Notes: a model not told the origin generated them from the letters alone. Shown: positions 1 through 9,855, numbered from the stretch's first letter. The stretch: DNA of 64,000 nucleotides from Pelagihabitans pacificus (GCF_009371985.2 NZ_VIKU02000001.1:1644584-1708583), one strand, 5' to 3'. Numbers and translations: made by a program.

Positions 1-1413
1 TTTAGCTCTACGGTTTTTCTTTTTATTTTCTTGCCGCTGGTTTTGACTATCAATTTTTTATTGAAACAGGAGTATCGAAATTTTTTCCTCCTTCTTGCCA
101 GTTTGGTGTTTTATGCATGGGGTGAGGGCATCCTAGTTTTACTTATGCTTTCTTCTATAAGTGTCAATTACATTTCAGGAATTGGTATCTCGTATTTTCT
201 CGAACGCAAGCACAGCTATTCTAAAATAATTTTGGCCTTGGCGGTGACCGTCAATCTTAGCCTTTTGTTTTATTACAAGTATGCCAATTTCATTGTAGCG
301 ACCCTCAAGGAAATGGGGTTTTACCTGGAATACGACCATAAAAATATTCTCTTGCCAATTGGGATCTCATTCTTTACCTTCCAAGGCATTTCTTATTTGG
401 TGGACGTGCACCGAAAAGAAACTCCAGTGCAACATAACCTCTTTCATTTGGGGTTATATATCTCGTTTTTTCCACAGTTGATTGCAGGCCCCATTGTGCG
501 GTACCATGATATTGCCCAAGAGATAAAGGAGCGTTCTATCGATGTGTCTTTGTTCACCGCGGGAGTAATTAGGTTTATCCGTGGCCTTGCCAAAAAAGTA
601 ATTATTGCAAACAGTGCCGCCCTAATTGCCGACCAGGTATTTTCTGTTACAGTTACTGAAATATCTACCCTTACCGCTTGGATGGGCATTATATGCTATA
701 CCATTCAAATATATTTTGATTTTTCCGGCTATTCGGATATGGCCATAGGATTGGGAAAAATGTTGGGGTTCAATTTTAAGGAGAATTTTAACTATCCCTA
801 CATTTCTAAGTCTATCCAGGATTTTTGGAGAAGATGGCATATTTCACTTTCAACCTGGTTCAGGGACTATTTATACATTCCTTTGGGGGGCAACAGAAAA
901 GGCCTAGGGAGAACCTATGCCAATTTGATCATTGTTTTTTTTGTTACCGGGCTGTGGCATGGGGCTAGTTGGAACTTTGTCTTTTGGGGCCTTTTCCATG
1001 GTGCCTTTCTTATATTGGAGCGAAGCGGGATTTTAGATACTAAAAAATGGCCTATAATGTTTCAGCATATTTATGTCTTGGGAACTGTTGTCGTGGGATG
1101 GGTATTTTTCAGGGCAGAAACGATGACCGATGCATTCGCTTATTTAAACAATATGATCGGACGGTCTGGAGGGGACGATACTACTGCTCTAATCTATGTA
1201 AACCCTTATGTGCTGTTTATAATGCTATTAGCAATTATTTTTTCCATGCCGGTACGTCAAAGAATGAATGAAGCCATTTTGAAGGTTAAGTCGACTTGGG
1301 TACGGACAGGGTTTAGAACTGGGATTTATTTTTTTTATATCGCCTTGTTGGTATTGTCCATTATAGAATTGGCACAATCCAGTTATAACCCTTTTATTTA
1401 TTATAGATTTTGA
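1..1413 (+). CDS. MBOAT-family membrane O-acyltransferase, AlgI-like (5' end outside window)
   Basis: Membrane-bound O-acyltransferase that, by family, passes acetyl groups across the inner membrane to an acetyltransferase acting on an exported polysaccharide. The reading frame is open to the first base and reads FSSTVFLFIFLPLVL, the usual AlgI start minus a residue or two, so only the very N-terminus is missing. Many hydrophobic segments are visible, and the family motif WHGASW carries the invariant histidine (codon 958-960), with a second His in LFHGAF. The AlgJ/AlgX-like gene starts 4 nt after the stop, so the two are co-transcribed and probably form one acetylation unit. The acceptor polymer is not known; alginate is only the model case. 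Confidence 0.93.
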   Translation, partial: FSSTVFLFIFLPLVLTINFLLKQEYRNFFLLLASLVFYAWGEGILVLLMLSSISVNYISGIGISYFLERKHSYSKIILALAVTVNLSLLFYYKYANFIVATLKEMGFYLEYDHKNILLPIGISFFTFQGISYLVDVHRKETPVQHNLFHLGLYISFFPQLIAGPIVRYHDIAQEIKERSIDVSLFTAGVIRFIRGLAKKVIIANSAALIADQVFSVTVTEISTLTAWMGIICYTIQIYFDFSGYSDMAIGLGKMLGFNFKENFNYPYISKSIQDFWRRWHISLSTWFRDYLYIPLGGNRKGLGRTYANLIIVFFVTGLWHGASWNFVFWGLFHGAFLILERSGILDTKKWPIMFQHIYVLGTVVVGWVFFRAETMTDAFAYLNNMIGRSGGDDTTALIYVNPYVLFIMLLAIIFSMPVRQRMNEAILKVKSTWVRTGFRTGIYFFYIALLVLSIIELAQSSYNPFIYYRF

Positions 1414-1417
1414 GATA

Positions 1418-3142
1418 ATGATATTGAATAACATCGGAAAGAGGTATCTCGTAGCCCTGCTAGGGATGGCAACGTTTTTGTTCTTGGCCAATTATTTGAA
1501 AAAATCCGAGAGCAAAGAATTGGAGCAAATGGTGGTGGTACTGAATGCAAAAGTCCCACAGGATGACGTTTTCCAACTGTTCTATTGGGAAAGGGGCGAA
1601 TCGAAGTTTCAGATTGCCAATTCAGTTCGGACGAAAGTTACCGGATCTCAACAATTTCAGAATATCACCTTTGAACTCCCCAACATCTACGATCTTTTTC
1701 GTTTGCGGTTGGATATCGGAGAAAATTTGAACCAAGGGACTGTCAATATTAAACAAATCAGGTTTATCAAAAAGGGGGGAGCACTGGTATATGGAATTGA
1801 GGAATTTAAGAGGTTGTTTGCGCCAAACAAGTATGTTGCTCAATCCAAAAACGGGAGCTTTGAGGGAAAACGAGATACCATTAACATGAAACCCGTTTAT
1901 GACCCCTATTTTATTTCGGTGGACAGCTCCACGGAAATGGAGTCGATCAGCGAGAACAAGCTTACCCAATATCCATACCTGATTTCAGCTTTTATCTGCT
2001 TGGCCATTTTTTTATTTGTGGGATATAACGTAAATCGAATTTCCGTTTCACCAGAAGCCCTCTTTGTAGGAGCCTTCGTTCTTATTCTCATACTGCCTAC
2101 GCTGCAGAACCAACTACAGCTTACTGAACCCTTGGAGAACCTTGAGAAAAGGGAACTTGCCGAAATGCCGGAGTATTCATGGAGTAAATCATTTACCAGG
2201 GAATTTGAAACCTATTACAATGATAATTTTGGCCTCCGAAATAATCTCGTCAACTGGGGAGGCACCTACAGAACGAAGCTTTTTCGATCCTCGATACATC
2301 CCGAACTTGTGAAATTTGGGAAGAAAAAATGGCTTTTTTACAACAAGATGGAAGGAAGTAGAATGTTTAAAAGTTATGCTAGGACCAACTTACTTCCTCA
2401 AGATACCCTGCGTATGGTCATAAACAAGTGGGAGGACAAAAAAAAGCGGTTCGATGCAGAGGGGCGAAAGTACTTTTTGTCCTTTTGGCCTAATAAGCAC
2501 AGTATTTACCCCGAGTATCTCCCGATTACAATGAAAGTGCAGATAAAGGATACCCTCTCTAGGGTAGACCAAATCCTTCAGCAACTTGCAAAGGATAACT
2601 CCCCTATTAAGTTACACGATGTTAGACCAGAGTTATTGCAATCAAAGGGAGAAAAAGTGTTGTATCATAAGTTCGATTCCCATTGGAACGATTATGGAGC
2701 TTTCTTGGCATACCGTTCTTTTTTTAACGCAAATAAGGAGGCACTTGGAATGTTACCAAAGTCTGAGGAAGACTTTGAAATCCGATGGGAGGATTATTCC
2801 GGCGGGGAGTTTATACAAATGCTCGGCGTTAGGAACAAAGGGTTTTTTAAGGAAAAAAACCCAAAATTTACTATTAAGGAAAACAAAGACCAAATAGAAT
2901 ATTTACCAATAGATGGGTTTCCAAGATTAACCGTTCGAACAAGAAACGAACATTGCGGTAACAAAATAAAAGCTCTAATTTTTAGGGATTCATTCTCGAA
3001 TAGTTTAATCCAGTTCTTCTCATTGCATTTTTACGAAGTAACCTATATATGGGGATATAAGGAATATTATGTTGGCAAAGTACAGCCGGATATTATCATA
3101 GAGGGTTTTGTGGAAAGGGAAATAGGAGAGAAAATTAAGTAA
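1418..3142 (+). CDS. AlgJ/AlgX-like SGNH-type polysaccharide O-acetyltransferase
   Basis: 574 residues. An N-terminal membrane segment (about residues 7-23) and a second one near 185-205 anchor it; the C-terminal half carries the AlgJ/AlgX SGNH-hydrolase-like domain. Visible catalytic-type motifs are FDSHWN (Asp420, His422) and FRDSFSN (Ser525), matching the Asp-His plus Ser arrangement of AlgX/AlgJ. By family it takes the acetyl group supplied by the MBOAT partner and places it on the polymer in the periplasm. It starts 4 nt after the MBOAT stop and 8 nt before the next gene, so it sits inside an operon. The region between the two membrane segments (about 25-180) is not in classical AlgJ and I do not recognise it. 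Confidence 0.85.
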   Translation: MILNNIGKRYLVALLGMATFLFLANYLKKSESKELEQMVVVLNAKVPQDDVFQLFYWERGESKFQIANSVRTKVTGSQQFQNITFELPNIYDLFRLRLDIGENLNQGTVNIKQIRFIKKGGALVYGIEEFKRLFAPNKYVAQSKNGSFEGKRDTINMKPVYDPYFISVDSSTEMESISENKLTQYPYLISAFICLAIFLFVGYNVNRISVSPEALFVGAFVLILILPTLQNQLQLTEPLENLEKRELAEMPEYSWSKSFTREFETYYNDNFGLRNNLVNWGGTYRTKLFRSSIHPELVKFGKKKWLFYNKMEGSRMFKSYARTNLLPQDTLRMVINKWEDKKKRFDAEGRKYFLSFWPNKHSIYPEYLPITMKVQIKDTLSRVDQILQQLAKDNSPIKLHDVRPELLQSKGEKVLYHKFDSHWNDYGAFLAYRSFFNANKEALGMLPKSEEDFEIRWEDYSGGEFIQMLGVRNKGFFKEKNPKFTIKENKDQIEYLPIDGFPRLTVRTRNEHCGNKIKALIFRDSFSNSLIQFFSLHFYEVTYIWGYKEYYVGKVQPDIIIEGFVEREIGEKIK

Positions 3143-3150
3143 GAAGTAGC

Positions 3151-4173
3151 ATGAAAACGACGAAAGCCTTCATTAGTAAAAGAATCCTACTTTTTTCACC
3201 CCAATTTTTTGGTTACGGTCAAGAAATTGCAAATAAATTGGAATCTTTTGGGGCTGAAGTAGATTATTTTGATGAGCGTCCGGGAAATGATTTCGTTACC
3301 AAGGCTATTATTCGTCTTAACAAATCCCTACTATCAAAAAAAATAGATAGGTATTACCAAAGGATTATTTCACAATTAAAAAAGGATACCTATCATTTTG
3401 TAGTGTTTCTTAATGCAGAGGCGATATCCCCCCAAAACCTTCGGCTATTGCGAGAAAATCAGCGGGCGGCAACCTTTGTTCTTTATATGTGGGATTCCCT
3501 GAAAAACAAGAAATACACTTTGGACCTGTTACCACATTTTGATCGAAAACTTACATTTGATAAGGAAGATAGCCTTGTTCCTCAATATGGATTTCATTTT
3601 AGACCCTTGTTTTTTCTTGACATGTTCAGAGATATTAATGGCTGCGACGAACAGACCGTTACAGACCTTTTGTTCGTAGGCACTGTACATAGTGATCGTT
3701 ATCAACTGTTGATGGATGTAAAAAAAGAATGCGGGAAATTAGGCAAGAACGTTGATTTCTTTATGTTCTTTCCAAGCAAGAAGCTGTTTTACGCCCAAAA
3801 AGCCGCTAACAAGTCATTCAAGACCGCCAAAATATCAGATTTTGAGTTCAACTCCTTAGGCAAACAAGCTTTGATTCAAAAGATATCAAAGAGCAGGGTG
3901 GTCCTGGACATCCAACATCCTAGTCAAAAAGGGCTCACCATGCGCACTATTGAAATGATAGGGGCCAAAAAGAAGATAATAACGACCAACAAGGAAATTT
4001 TAGACTATGATTTTTATAACCCCAACAATATCTACTATATGAATAGGAAAAACATGGTCTTGGAAAGCAGTTTTTTTGAGACACCCTACCAAGACTTAGA
4101 TAATGATATTTATTATAAATATTCTATCGAAGGGTGGTTAGAGGAGGTGTTTTGGACGCCCATTGCAAAATAA
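3151..4173 (+). CDS. CgeB-like glycosyltransferase-family protein
   Basis: 340 residues, soluble, no signal peptide. The N-terminus (ILLFSPQFFGYGQEI) starts a Rossmann-type fold, and the C-terminal part has the GLTMRTIEMIGAKKKIITTN stretch, which resembles the nucleotide-sugar binding end of CgeB/YkvP-type GT-B enzymes (a region choosing which protein name comes from a short motif, so family level only). Position directly behind the polysaccharide acetylation genes suggests a role in building or decorating the same polymer. The gene is visibly AT-rich compared with purD and atp genes farther right, as is common for surface polysaccharide genes. Donor and acceptor sugars cannot be inferred. 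Confidence 0.6.
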   Translation: MKTTKAFISKRILLFSPQFFGYGQEIANKLESFGAEVDYFDERPGNDFVTKAIIRLNKSLLSKKIDRYYQRIISQLKKDTYHFVVFLNAEAISPQNLRLLRENQRAATFVLYMWDSLKNKKYTLDLLPHFDRKLTFDKEDSLVPQYGFHFRPLFFLDMFRDINGCDEQTVTDLLFVGTVHSDRYQLLMDVKKECGKLGKNVDFFMFFPSKKLFYAQKAANKSFKTAKISDFEFNSLGKQALIQKISKSRVVLDIQHPSQKGLTMRTIEMIGAKKKIITTNKEILDYDFYNPNNIYYMNRKNMVLESSFFETPYQDLDNDIYYKYSIEGWLEEVFWTPIAK

Positions 4174-4190
4174 ACTTCGCCCAGTTTTAG

Positions 4191-4198
4191 TAACTTTG
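4191..4198 (+). promoter_or_regulatory. Putative -7 box (TAACTTTG) before the WecA/MraY-like gene
   Basis: TAACTTTG fits the flavobacterial -7 consensus TAnnTTTG and lies in the intergenic stretch behind the glycosyltransferase-like gene. No TTG is found at the usual 17-20 nt upstream, so the assignment is weak. Confidence 0.35.
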
Positions 4199-4280
4199 CG
4201 GGCAACGCTTAAAAATTATGCTATGAAAACCGTCTTTTGAACAATAAACCATACCTTCCAATAATCTTTAAACCTAGCAG

Positions 4281-5471
4281 TTGTTTTTTCTAGAAACGGC
4301 AATATTGATATTTATAGGAGCATTCCTACTCACCTATCTCACCATCCCAAAAATCATTAAAGTGGTCGAGCATAAACGTTTGATGGATGACCCTAATCAG
4401 CGTAGTTCGCACTCATTAAGAACTCCCACTTTGGGAGGTGTGGCTTTCTTTTACACGCTGGTTTTTGCTTTATTTTTCATCAGGGGCCGTGATGCGTTCG
4501 ATGAGGCGATGTACATTATTCCTGGTCTTACGATATTATTCATTGTGGGATTAAAAGATGATTTGGTGGTCATCTCGCCGGGGGCCAAGCTCATTGCACA
4601 AGTATTGGCAATCGCTTTTATTTTGGCGAACCCAAGCTTTACCATTTTCTCGCTGAACGGTTTTCTGAACATTAATGAAATACCCTTTTATCTTTATTTG
4701 ATCATTGGGGGATTCATGATGCTCACGATCATCAATTCGTACAATTTGATCGATGGGATTGATGGTTTGGCCTCTGTAGTGGGTATCGTGATCATGGTCA
4801 TCTATACAACCATCTTTTACCTGACCGAGGAATATTTTTTTGCATTATTGAGCATTACGGTGAATGCCAGTTTAATGGCTTTTCTCGGTTTTAATCTTTC
4901 TTCCGACAAAAAGATATTTATGGGCGACACGGGTTCCCTTATTGTCGGTTTTGTAATCAGTATTTTAACCTTGAAGTTTTTGGCCCTTCGGCCCCATGCC
5001 TATACAGAACTGCCTTTTCTTCTTGAAAATGCCCCTTTGATAGCGATTAGTATTCTAATCGTTCCATTATTCGACACAGCAAGGGTATTTGCCATACGGA
5101 TTGCCAATAAAAAAGCACCTTTTTCGCCGGATCGAAACCATACCCACCATGTACTAATCGATTATTGGGGGCTTACCCATAAACAGGCCAGTTTTATTAT
5201 CGGTTGTTTCAATTTGCTGTTTGTAATGTTGTTTATTGTTTTAGGCAGTACCGCTAAAAATTTAGGAATGGTGATTATGCTTGTTTCGGTCGTTATCATC
5301 TTAGGCTATATTTTCTTTAAGTACAACTACAGCTTTTCCACCTTGAAACAGAAAATTTTGTTGAGAAGAAAGGTAAATCGGATTAAGGGAAAGGTGGAGG
5401 AGACAAACTTTAAAAGAAAAAAGACGAAAAAGGAAAGGAAAAATTTAAAGGAAGAGCAACAGGAAAATTAG
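4281..5471 (+). CDS. WecA/MraY-type undecaprenyl-phosphate sugar-1-phosphate transferase
   Basis: 396-residue polytopic enzyme that by family transfers a sugar-1-phosphate (usually GlcNAc-1-P) to undecaprenyl phosphate, the first committed step of O-antigen, enterobacterial common antigen or capsule synthesis. The hallmark residues are present: Asp93-Asp94 (KDDL), Asn155 to Asp161 (NLIDGIDG), MGDTGS at 214-219, Asp265, and the HxHH motif at 287-290. The C-terminus is a lysine-rich cytoplasmic tail (about 345-396), longer than usual. The start is TTG; no in-frame ATG exists before the first membrane segment. It opens the last part of the polysaccharide locus. Confidence 0.9.
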   Translation: MFFLETAILIFIGAFLLTYLTIPKIIKVVEHKRLMDDPNQRSSHSLRTPTLGGVAFFYTLVFALFFIRGRDAFDEAMYIIPGLTILFIVGLKDDLVVISPGAKLIAQVLAIAFILANPSFTIFSLNGFLNINEIPFYLYLIIGGFMMLTIINSYNLIDGIDGLASVVGIVIMVIYTTIFYLTEEYFFALLSITVNASLMAFLGFNLSSDKKIFMGDTGSLIVGFVISILTLKFLALRPHAYTELPFLLENAPLIAISILIVPLFDTARVFAIRIANKKAPFSPDRNHTHHVLIDYWGLTHKQASFIIGCFNLLFVMLFIVLGSTAKNLGMVIMLVSVVIILGYIFFKYNYSFSTLKQKILLRRKVNRIKGKVEETNFKRKKTKKERKNLKEEQQEN

Positions 5472-5528
5472 TTTGTTTATTATTTGAAAGTGTTTCCCAA
5501 TGTTCGGTTAAAGACTAAAAAGTAGAAG

Positions 5529-6500
5529 TTGAAAAAAGTATTGATTACCGGAGCTGCCGGTTTCCTAGGATCGCATTTGTGCGACCGTTTCATAAAGGAA
5601 GGGTTTCATGTGATTGCGATGGACAATCTGATTACGGGCGACCTTAAGAACATTGAACACCTCTTTCCCCTGGAGCAGTTCGAGTTTTATCACCACGATG
5701 TGACCAAGTTTGTACATGTTCCTGGGAAGTTGGATTATATTCTTCACTTTGCTTCGCCCGCAAGCCCCATCGATTATCTAAAAATTCCCATTGAGACCTT
5801 GAAGGTAGGCTCGCTGGGAACTTTAAATCTATTGGGACTGGCCAAGGAAAAGAAAGCGACGATTTTGGTGGCCTCTACCTCGGAGGTGTATGGCGATCCG
5901 TTAGTGCACCCCCAAAACGAGGAGTATTACGGGAATGTAAGCCCCATCGGCCCTAGGGGAGTCTATGACGAGGCCAAACGCTTTATGGAGTCGATTACGA
6001 TGGCCTACCATCGTTTTCATGGGGTCGATACACGAATTGTGCGAATATTTAATACCTATGGCTCACGGATGCGCTTAAACGACGGGCGGGTGGTGCCCGC
6101 TTTCATGGGTCAGGCACTTCGAGGGGAAGATTTGACGGTGTTCGGTGATGGCAGCCAGACCCGATCTTTCTGTTATATAGACGATCAGGTAGAGGGCATA
6201 TACCGATTGTTATTTAGTGAATACACCGACCCTATCAATATTGGTAATCCCCATGAAACGACCATAAAGGAGTTTGCGGAAGAGATCATAAAGTTAACGG
6301 GCACCCACCAAAAGATAGTCTACAAACCTTTGCCGCAGGACGACCCAATGCAACGGCAACCAGATATATCCAGGGCGAAGGAAATTTTGGATTGGGAACC
6401 TAAAGTAGCCCGTTCACAAGGATTAAAAATCGTATACGATTATTTCAAATCGCTGCCAACAGCAGTATTACAGCGAAAAGCGCATAGGGAATTCAAATAG
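5529..6500 (+). CDS. UDP-glucuronate decarboxylase-like NAD-dependent epimerase/dehydratase (UXS type)
   Basis: 323-residue extended short-chain dehydrogenase. It has the NAD-binding GxxGxxG motif at residues 8-14 (GAAGFLG), the [10 protein letters not shown] stretch at 115-124 and the catalytic Tyr146-x3-Lys150 (YDEAK). The phrases [11 protein letters not shown] and RIFNTYG are typical of UDP-xylose synthase, which oxidises and decarboxylates UDP-glucuronate to UDP-xylose in the cytoplasm; related dTDP-glucose dehydratases cannot be fully excluded. Start is TTG. It follows the WecA-like gene by 57 nt in the same orientation and most likely supplies a nucleotide sugar to this locus. Confidence 0.85.
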   Translation: MKKVLITGAAGFLGSHLCDRFIKEGFHVIAMDNLITGDLKNIEHLFPLEQFEFYHHDVTKFVHVPGKLDYILHFASPASPIDYLKIPIETLKVGSLGTLNLLGLAKEKKATILVASTSEVYGDPLVHPQNEEYYGNVSPIGPRGVYDEAKRFMESITMAYHRFHGVDTRIVRIFNTYGSRMRLNDGRVVPAFMGQALRGEDLTVFGDGSQTRSFCYIDDQVEGIYRLLFSEYTDPINIGNPHETTIKEFAEEIIKLTGTHQKIVYKPLPQDDPMQRQPDISRAKEILDWEPKVARSQGLKIVYDYFKSLPTAVLQRKAHREFK

Positions 6501-6549
6501 GGTAGGGTGAATAACAGTAGCGCATTATTGGTATAAACTAGTGAAAAAA

Positions 6550-7821
6550 ATGAACATATTAATTCTTGGTTCCGGAGGTCGGGAACATACCTTGGCATGG
6601 AAACTTAGTCAGAGCCCCAAGCTTGGAAAGTTGTTTGTGGCTCCAGGCAATGCCGGTACCGCAACAATCGCAAATAATATACTGATTGGTGTAAATGAAT
6701 TCGAAAAGATTAAGGAAACCGTACTCCAAGAAGACATCGGCATGGTGGTGGTCGGTCCTGAAGATCCCTTGGTCAACGGGGTGCACGATTTCTTTTTGAC
6801 CGATTCGGCATTGGGCCATATTGCGGTAATCGGTCCGCAGAAGGCAGCGGCCCGGCTCGAAGGGAGCAAGGAGTTTGCCAAGGAGTTCATGAAGCGGCAC
6901 AACATACCTACCGCGGCCTATAAGAGCTTCACGTCGGATACGTTAGAGGAAGGATATGCCTTTTTGGAAGGGTTACACCCCCCCTTCGTTTTGAAAGCCG
7001 ATGGTTTGGCGGCAGGCAAAGGTGTATTGATTTTGGACGATTTGGAAGAAGCGAAGACGGAACTCAGGACCATGCTAGTCGATGCCAAATTCGGAAACGC
7101 TAGCGCAACCGTCGTGATAGAAGAGTTTTTAGCAGGTATCGAACTCAGTGTTTTTGTGCTTACCGATGGCGAAGGATATAAAGTACTCCCAACGGCGAAA
7201 GACTATAAACGCATTGGAGAGGGCGACACCGGACTCAATACAGGCGGTATGGGGGCCATATCACCCGTTCCTTTCGCCGATACCGTTTTTATGGATAAAG
7301 TACACGAGCGAATAGTGAAACCGACCGTAGAAGGGCTTAAAATCGATAATCTGCCTTATAAGGGTTTTATTTTCATCGGTCTGATAAAAGTAGATGATGA
7401 TCCTTTTGTGATCGAGTACAACGTACGAATGGGAGACCCCGAGACCGAGGTGGTGGTCCCCCGGATAAAAAATGACTTGGTCGAACTCTTTGAGGCCGTG
7501 GCCCAGGGTACCTTGGAGGATATTGACCTAGAGATTGAGCGGGCAGCAGCCACTACTGTGATGCTCGTCTCGGGAGGTTATCCCGAAGCCTATGAAAAGG
7601 GAAAGCATATTACAGGGTACGAACATATCAAAGACTCCTTGGTTTTCCATGCCGGTACTCAAAATAAAGGGGGACACGTCGTGACCAGTGGCGGCAGGGT
7701 CATGGCAATTACCTCTTTTGGGATTGATTTTAAGGAAGCGCTCAAAAAATCGTACGGAAATGTGAAGAAGGTCCATTTCGATAACATGAACTACAGAAAG
7801 GATATAGGATTCGACCTATGA
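6550..7821 (+). CDS. purD: Phosphoribosylamine--glycine ligase PurD
   Basis: Cytoplasmic ATP-grasp enzyme of purine synthesis that joins glycine to 5-phosphoribosylamine, forming GAR. The N-terminal motif GSGGREH is diagnostic; the ATP-grasp core shows KADGLAAGKGV and the metal-binding region reads YNVRMGDPETE. I place the start at the ATG at 6550 (423 residues), where the protein begins MNILILGSGG as in relatives; a GTG at 6541 would add three residues. Length is normal for the family. It is oriented toward a convergent small gene on the other strand; no hairpin terminator is visible in the 95-nt gap. Confidence 0.97.
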   Translation: MNILILGSGGREHTLAWKLSQSPKLGKLFVAPGNAGTATIANNILIGVNEFEKIKETVLQEDIGMVVVGPEDPLVNGVHDFFLTDSALGHIAVIGPQKAAARLEGSKEFAKEFMKRHNIPTAAYKSFTSDTLEEGYAFLEGLHPPFVLKADGLAAGKGVLILDDLEEAKTELRTMLVDAKFGNASATVVIEEFLAGIELSVFVLTDGEGYKVLPTAKDYKRIGEGDTGLNTGGMGAISPVPFADTVFMDKVHERIVKPTVEGLKIDNLPYKGFIFIGLIKVDDDPFVIEYNVRMGDPETEVVVPRIKNDLVELFEAVAQGTLEDIDLEIERAAATTVMLVSGGYPEAYEKGKHITGYEHIKDSLVFHAGTQNKGGHVVTSGGRVMAITSFGIDFKEALKKSYGNVKKVHFDNMNYRKDIGFDL

Positions 7822-7916
7822 CAAACCTTCTATGAACCAGGAATCCAAACACGAATGGCCGTTACTGGTATCCCACGAACCAGCTACTTCGGGCAGGCTA
7901 GCTTAGTAAATGCCAC

Positions 7917-8138
7917 CTATAGATACGAATGAGAGGTGATGCTCTTATCCTCCTCGCCCCGGTCGTTGTACTTCTTCAATTCAAGCATCCAATATACGAA
8001 GGCAACCATACCGATAATGAAAAACAGCCAATTTACGACATTGGAGGTCCACCAGTTTTCCATAAAACGAAAGAAATCATAGGGAGAAAAAAGATAATTA
8101 ACGAACAAATCCTCGATACCTTCAAAAAATGCTTTCAT
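7917..8138 (-). CDS. DUF6341 small membrane protein
   Basis: 73 residues with one clear membrane segment (about 33-52, VVNWLFFIIGMVAFVYW) and a charged C-terminus ending SITSHSYL. The pattern matches the flavobacterial DUF6341 family, which is often mislabelled uracil phosphoribosyltransferase in databases because it lies beside upp; nothing here resembles that enzyme. It is divergent from the DUF6427 gene with about 144 nt between starts, an arrangement I recall as common in flavobacteria. Function unknown. Confidence 0.8.
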   Translation of the reverse strand: MKAFFEGIEDLFVNYLFSPYDFFRFMENWWTSNVVNWLFFIIGMVAFVYWMLELKKYNDRGEEDKSITSHSYL

Positions 8139-8282
8139 GTGCTTGTATTAGTGCTTATTCAACGCGAACTGATGGCCACTGATTGTTTAAAACGGTTTGT
8201 TTTGCATGACCTGCCCTCAGTTTTGATTCCCCAAGGCCGATGTTATCAGTATATTTGCTTTGCAAAAATATAAAAACACGAG

Positions 8283-9221
8283 ATGATTTCAAGCTTTTTT
8301 AGCAAAACAAAGCCAATAAACTATATTGTTATCCTCGCTTTCGTTTTTATTTTCTACTGGTTCACCCTTTTTTTTGTTTTTGATAGTTCTTTTGGCCCGG
8401 AACAATTGCTATTACACCTGGTGGTTTTAGGGATACTATCTTTCGGGTTTTTCGTGATCAACTTCATATTGAAACGCAATAAGGTAACGGCACCAAATTC
8501 TTATAGTCTGTTATTTTTTGCCCTTTTAATGGTTGTTTTTCCGGAGACTTTGGTAGATAACAATGCAATTTGCTGCAGCTTTTTTCTTCTTTTATCGATG
8601 AGAAGATTAATTAGCTTACGTTCGTTAAAGAACATAAGGGTCAAGATTTTTGATGCCACGATTTGGATCATGGTGGCCAGTTTGTTTTATGATTGGGCCG
8701 TGCTCTACCTGATTTTGGTGTTTATGGCCATTTATATCTACGAACCGAAAAACTTTCGAAATTGGTTGGTTCCATTCGCTGGCATCTTCACGGTTTTAAT
8801 GATTTCTTACTGCGTACTGGTCCTCGCCGGAAGAACCGATTTCATGTGGGAACATTACGGTTTTGACTATGTTTTCAACCAAACTTATTTTCTGAATTGG
8901 GGCAACAGTACCAAGCTAGTGCTCTATGTCATAGGCATTTCGACGGTCGGCCTGTTTTCTTTCATACGATTGGGAAAGGCCGGTATGGGGAAAGTAGCCA
9001 CCATGAGGCTTATTGCAATGCTTTTTTTTCTAGGAATCGTCCTAAAGATATTAACTACCTCCGAGGGTGTATACCCTATTATGGTAACCTTTTTTCCAGC
9101 CTCGGTTTTTTTGACGAAATACATCGAGTCCATTAGAAGACCAAATATCAAGGAGATTGCGTTGATGCTTTCTATTTTCGTGCCGTTCATGATATTTTTT
9201 GTAGGCTTGACCGTAAAATAA
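8283..9221 (+). CDS. DUF6427 polytopic membrane protein
   Basis: 312 residues with about nine or ten hydrophobic segments, starting MISSFFSKTKPINYIVIL, which is the characteristic opening of DUF6427. No catalytic motif is visible. A TATATTTG -7-type box lies at 8250-8257, 25 nt before the ATG. Downstream DUF4254 and the family 9 glycosyltransferase form a block often seen together in flavobacteria, hinting at an envelope role, but no function is established. Confidence 0.8.
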   Translation: MISSFFSKTKPINYIVILAFVFIFYWFTLFFVFDSSFGPEQLLLHLVVLGILSFGFFVINFILKRNKVTAPNSYSLLFFALLMVVFPETLVDNNAICCSFFLLLSMRRLISLRSLKNIRVKIFDATIWIMVASLFYDWAVLYLILVFMAIYIYEPKNFRNWLVPFAGIFTVLMISYCVLVLAGRTDFMWEHYGFDYVFNQTYFLNWGNSTKLVLYVIGISTVGLFSFIRLGKAGMGKVATMRLIAMLFFLGIVLKILTTSEGVYPIMVTFFPASVFLTKYIESIRRPNIKEIALMLSIFVPFMIFFVGLTVK

Positions 9222-9235
9222 TATGGGTATCTTTG
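9207..9235 (+). promoter_or_regulatory. TTG-N18-TATCTTTG promoter at the DUF6427/DUF4254 boundary
   Basis: TTG (9207-9209), an 18-nt spacer and TATCTTTG (9228-9235) match the Bacteroidota housekeeping promoter consensus TTG-N17-20-TAnnTTTG. Transcription would begin near 9242, so translation of the next gene should start at the ATG at 9253 and not at the upstream ATG at 9223. Confidence 0.65.
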
Positions 9236-9252
9236 CCCCTAAATCGTATCCT

Positions 9253-9855
9253 ATGTTCAGTGATTTTGCCTTTCGCATTTTTGAAGAGAGTATTAACAAC
9301 TACCACATCAAGGACAAAGTGGATCAGCCTTTTGAAAATCCTTACCCAAAGGATGATGTCGCCCATTTGTTATACCGTAAAAATTGGATCGATACGGTGC
9401 AATGGCACTATGAAGATCTCATTAGGGATCCGGGAATCGATCCCGCCGATGCCTTGGTACTTAAACGCAAAATTGATGCGAGCAATCAAGATCGTACCGA
9501 TTTGGTCGAGTACATAGACGGTTATTTTTTAAAAAAATACCAATCGGTAGAAGTGCTTGAAAACGCCACGATCAATACTGAAAGTCCTGCTTGGGCTATC
9601 GACCGTTTGTCTATTTTGGCACTAAAGATTTACCACATGCAGGAGGAAGCGAACCGAACCGATGCCACTTCGGAACATGTTAAAAAGTGTCAAGGGAAAC
9701 TTGCAGTCTTGTTAGAGCAAAGAAAAGACCTTTCTACGGCTATTGACCAGTTGTTGGCAGATATCGAAACAGGCAGAAAGTACATGAAAGTGTACCGGCA
9801 GATGAAGATGTACAACGACGACGAACTGAATCCTGTACTTCGGCGACAAAAATGA
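9253..9855 (+). CDS. DUF4254 protein
   Basis: 200 residues, soluble, mainly helical. Starts MFSDFAFRIFEESI, the usual DUF4254 opening; an upstream in-frame ATG at 9223 overlaps the promoter at 9207-9235 and is less likely. The C-terminal half has a coiled-coil-like stretch (KLAVLLEQRKDLSTAIDQLL). The stop overlaps the start of the family 9 glycosyltransferase by 4 nt (ATGA), so the two are translationally coupled, and this pairing is conserved in flavobacteria. The biochemical role is unknown; a function with lipopolysaccharide core assembly is a guess from the neighbour. Confidence 0.8.
   Translation: MFSDFAFRIFEESINNYHIKDKVDQPFENPYPKDDVAHLLYRKNWIDTVQWHYEDLIRDPGIDPADALVLKRKIDASNQDRTDLVEYIDGYFLKKYQSVEVLENATINTESPAWAIDRLSILALKIYHMQEEANRTDATSEHVKKCQGKLAVLLEQRKDLSTAIDQLLADIETGRKYMKVYRQMKMYNDDELNPVLRRQK

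Noticed and set aside
7929..8273. Plus-strand frame of 114 codons over the DUF6341 gene.
   Set aside because: Antisense to a recognisable conserved membrane protein; the translation is not protein-like.
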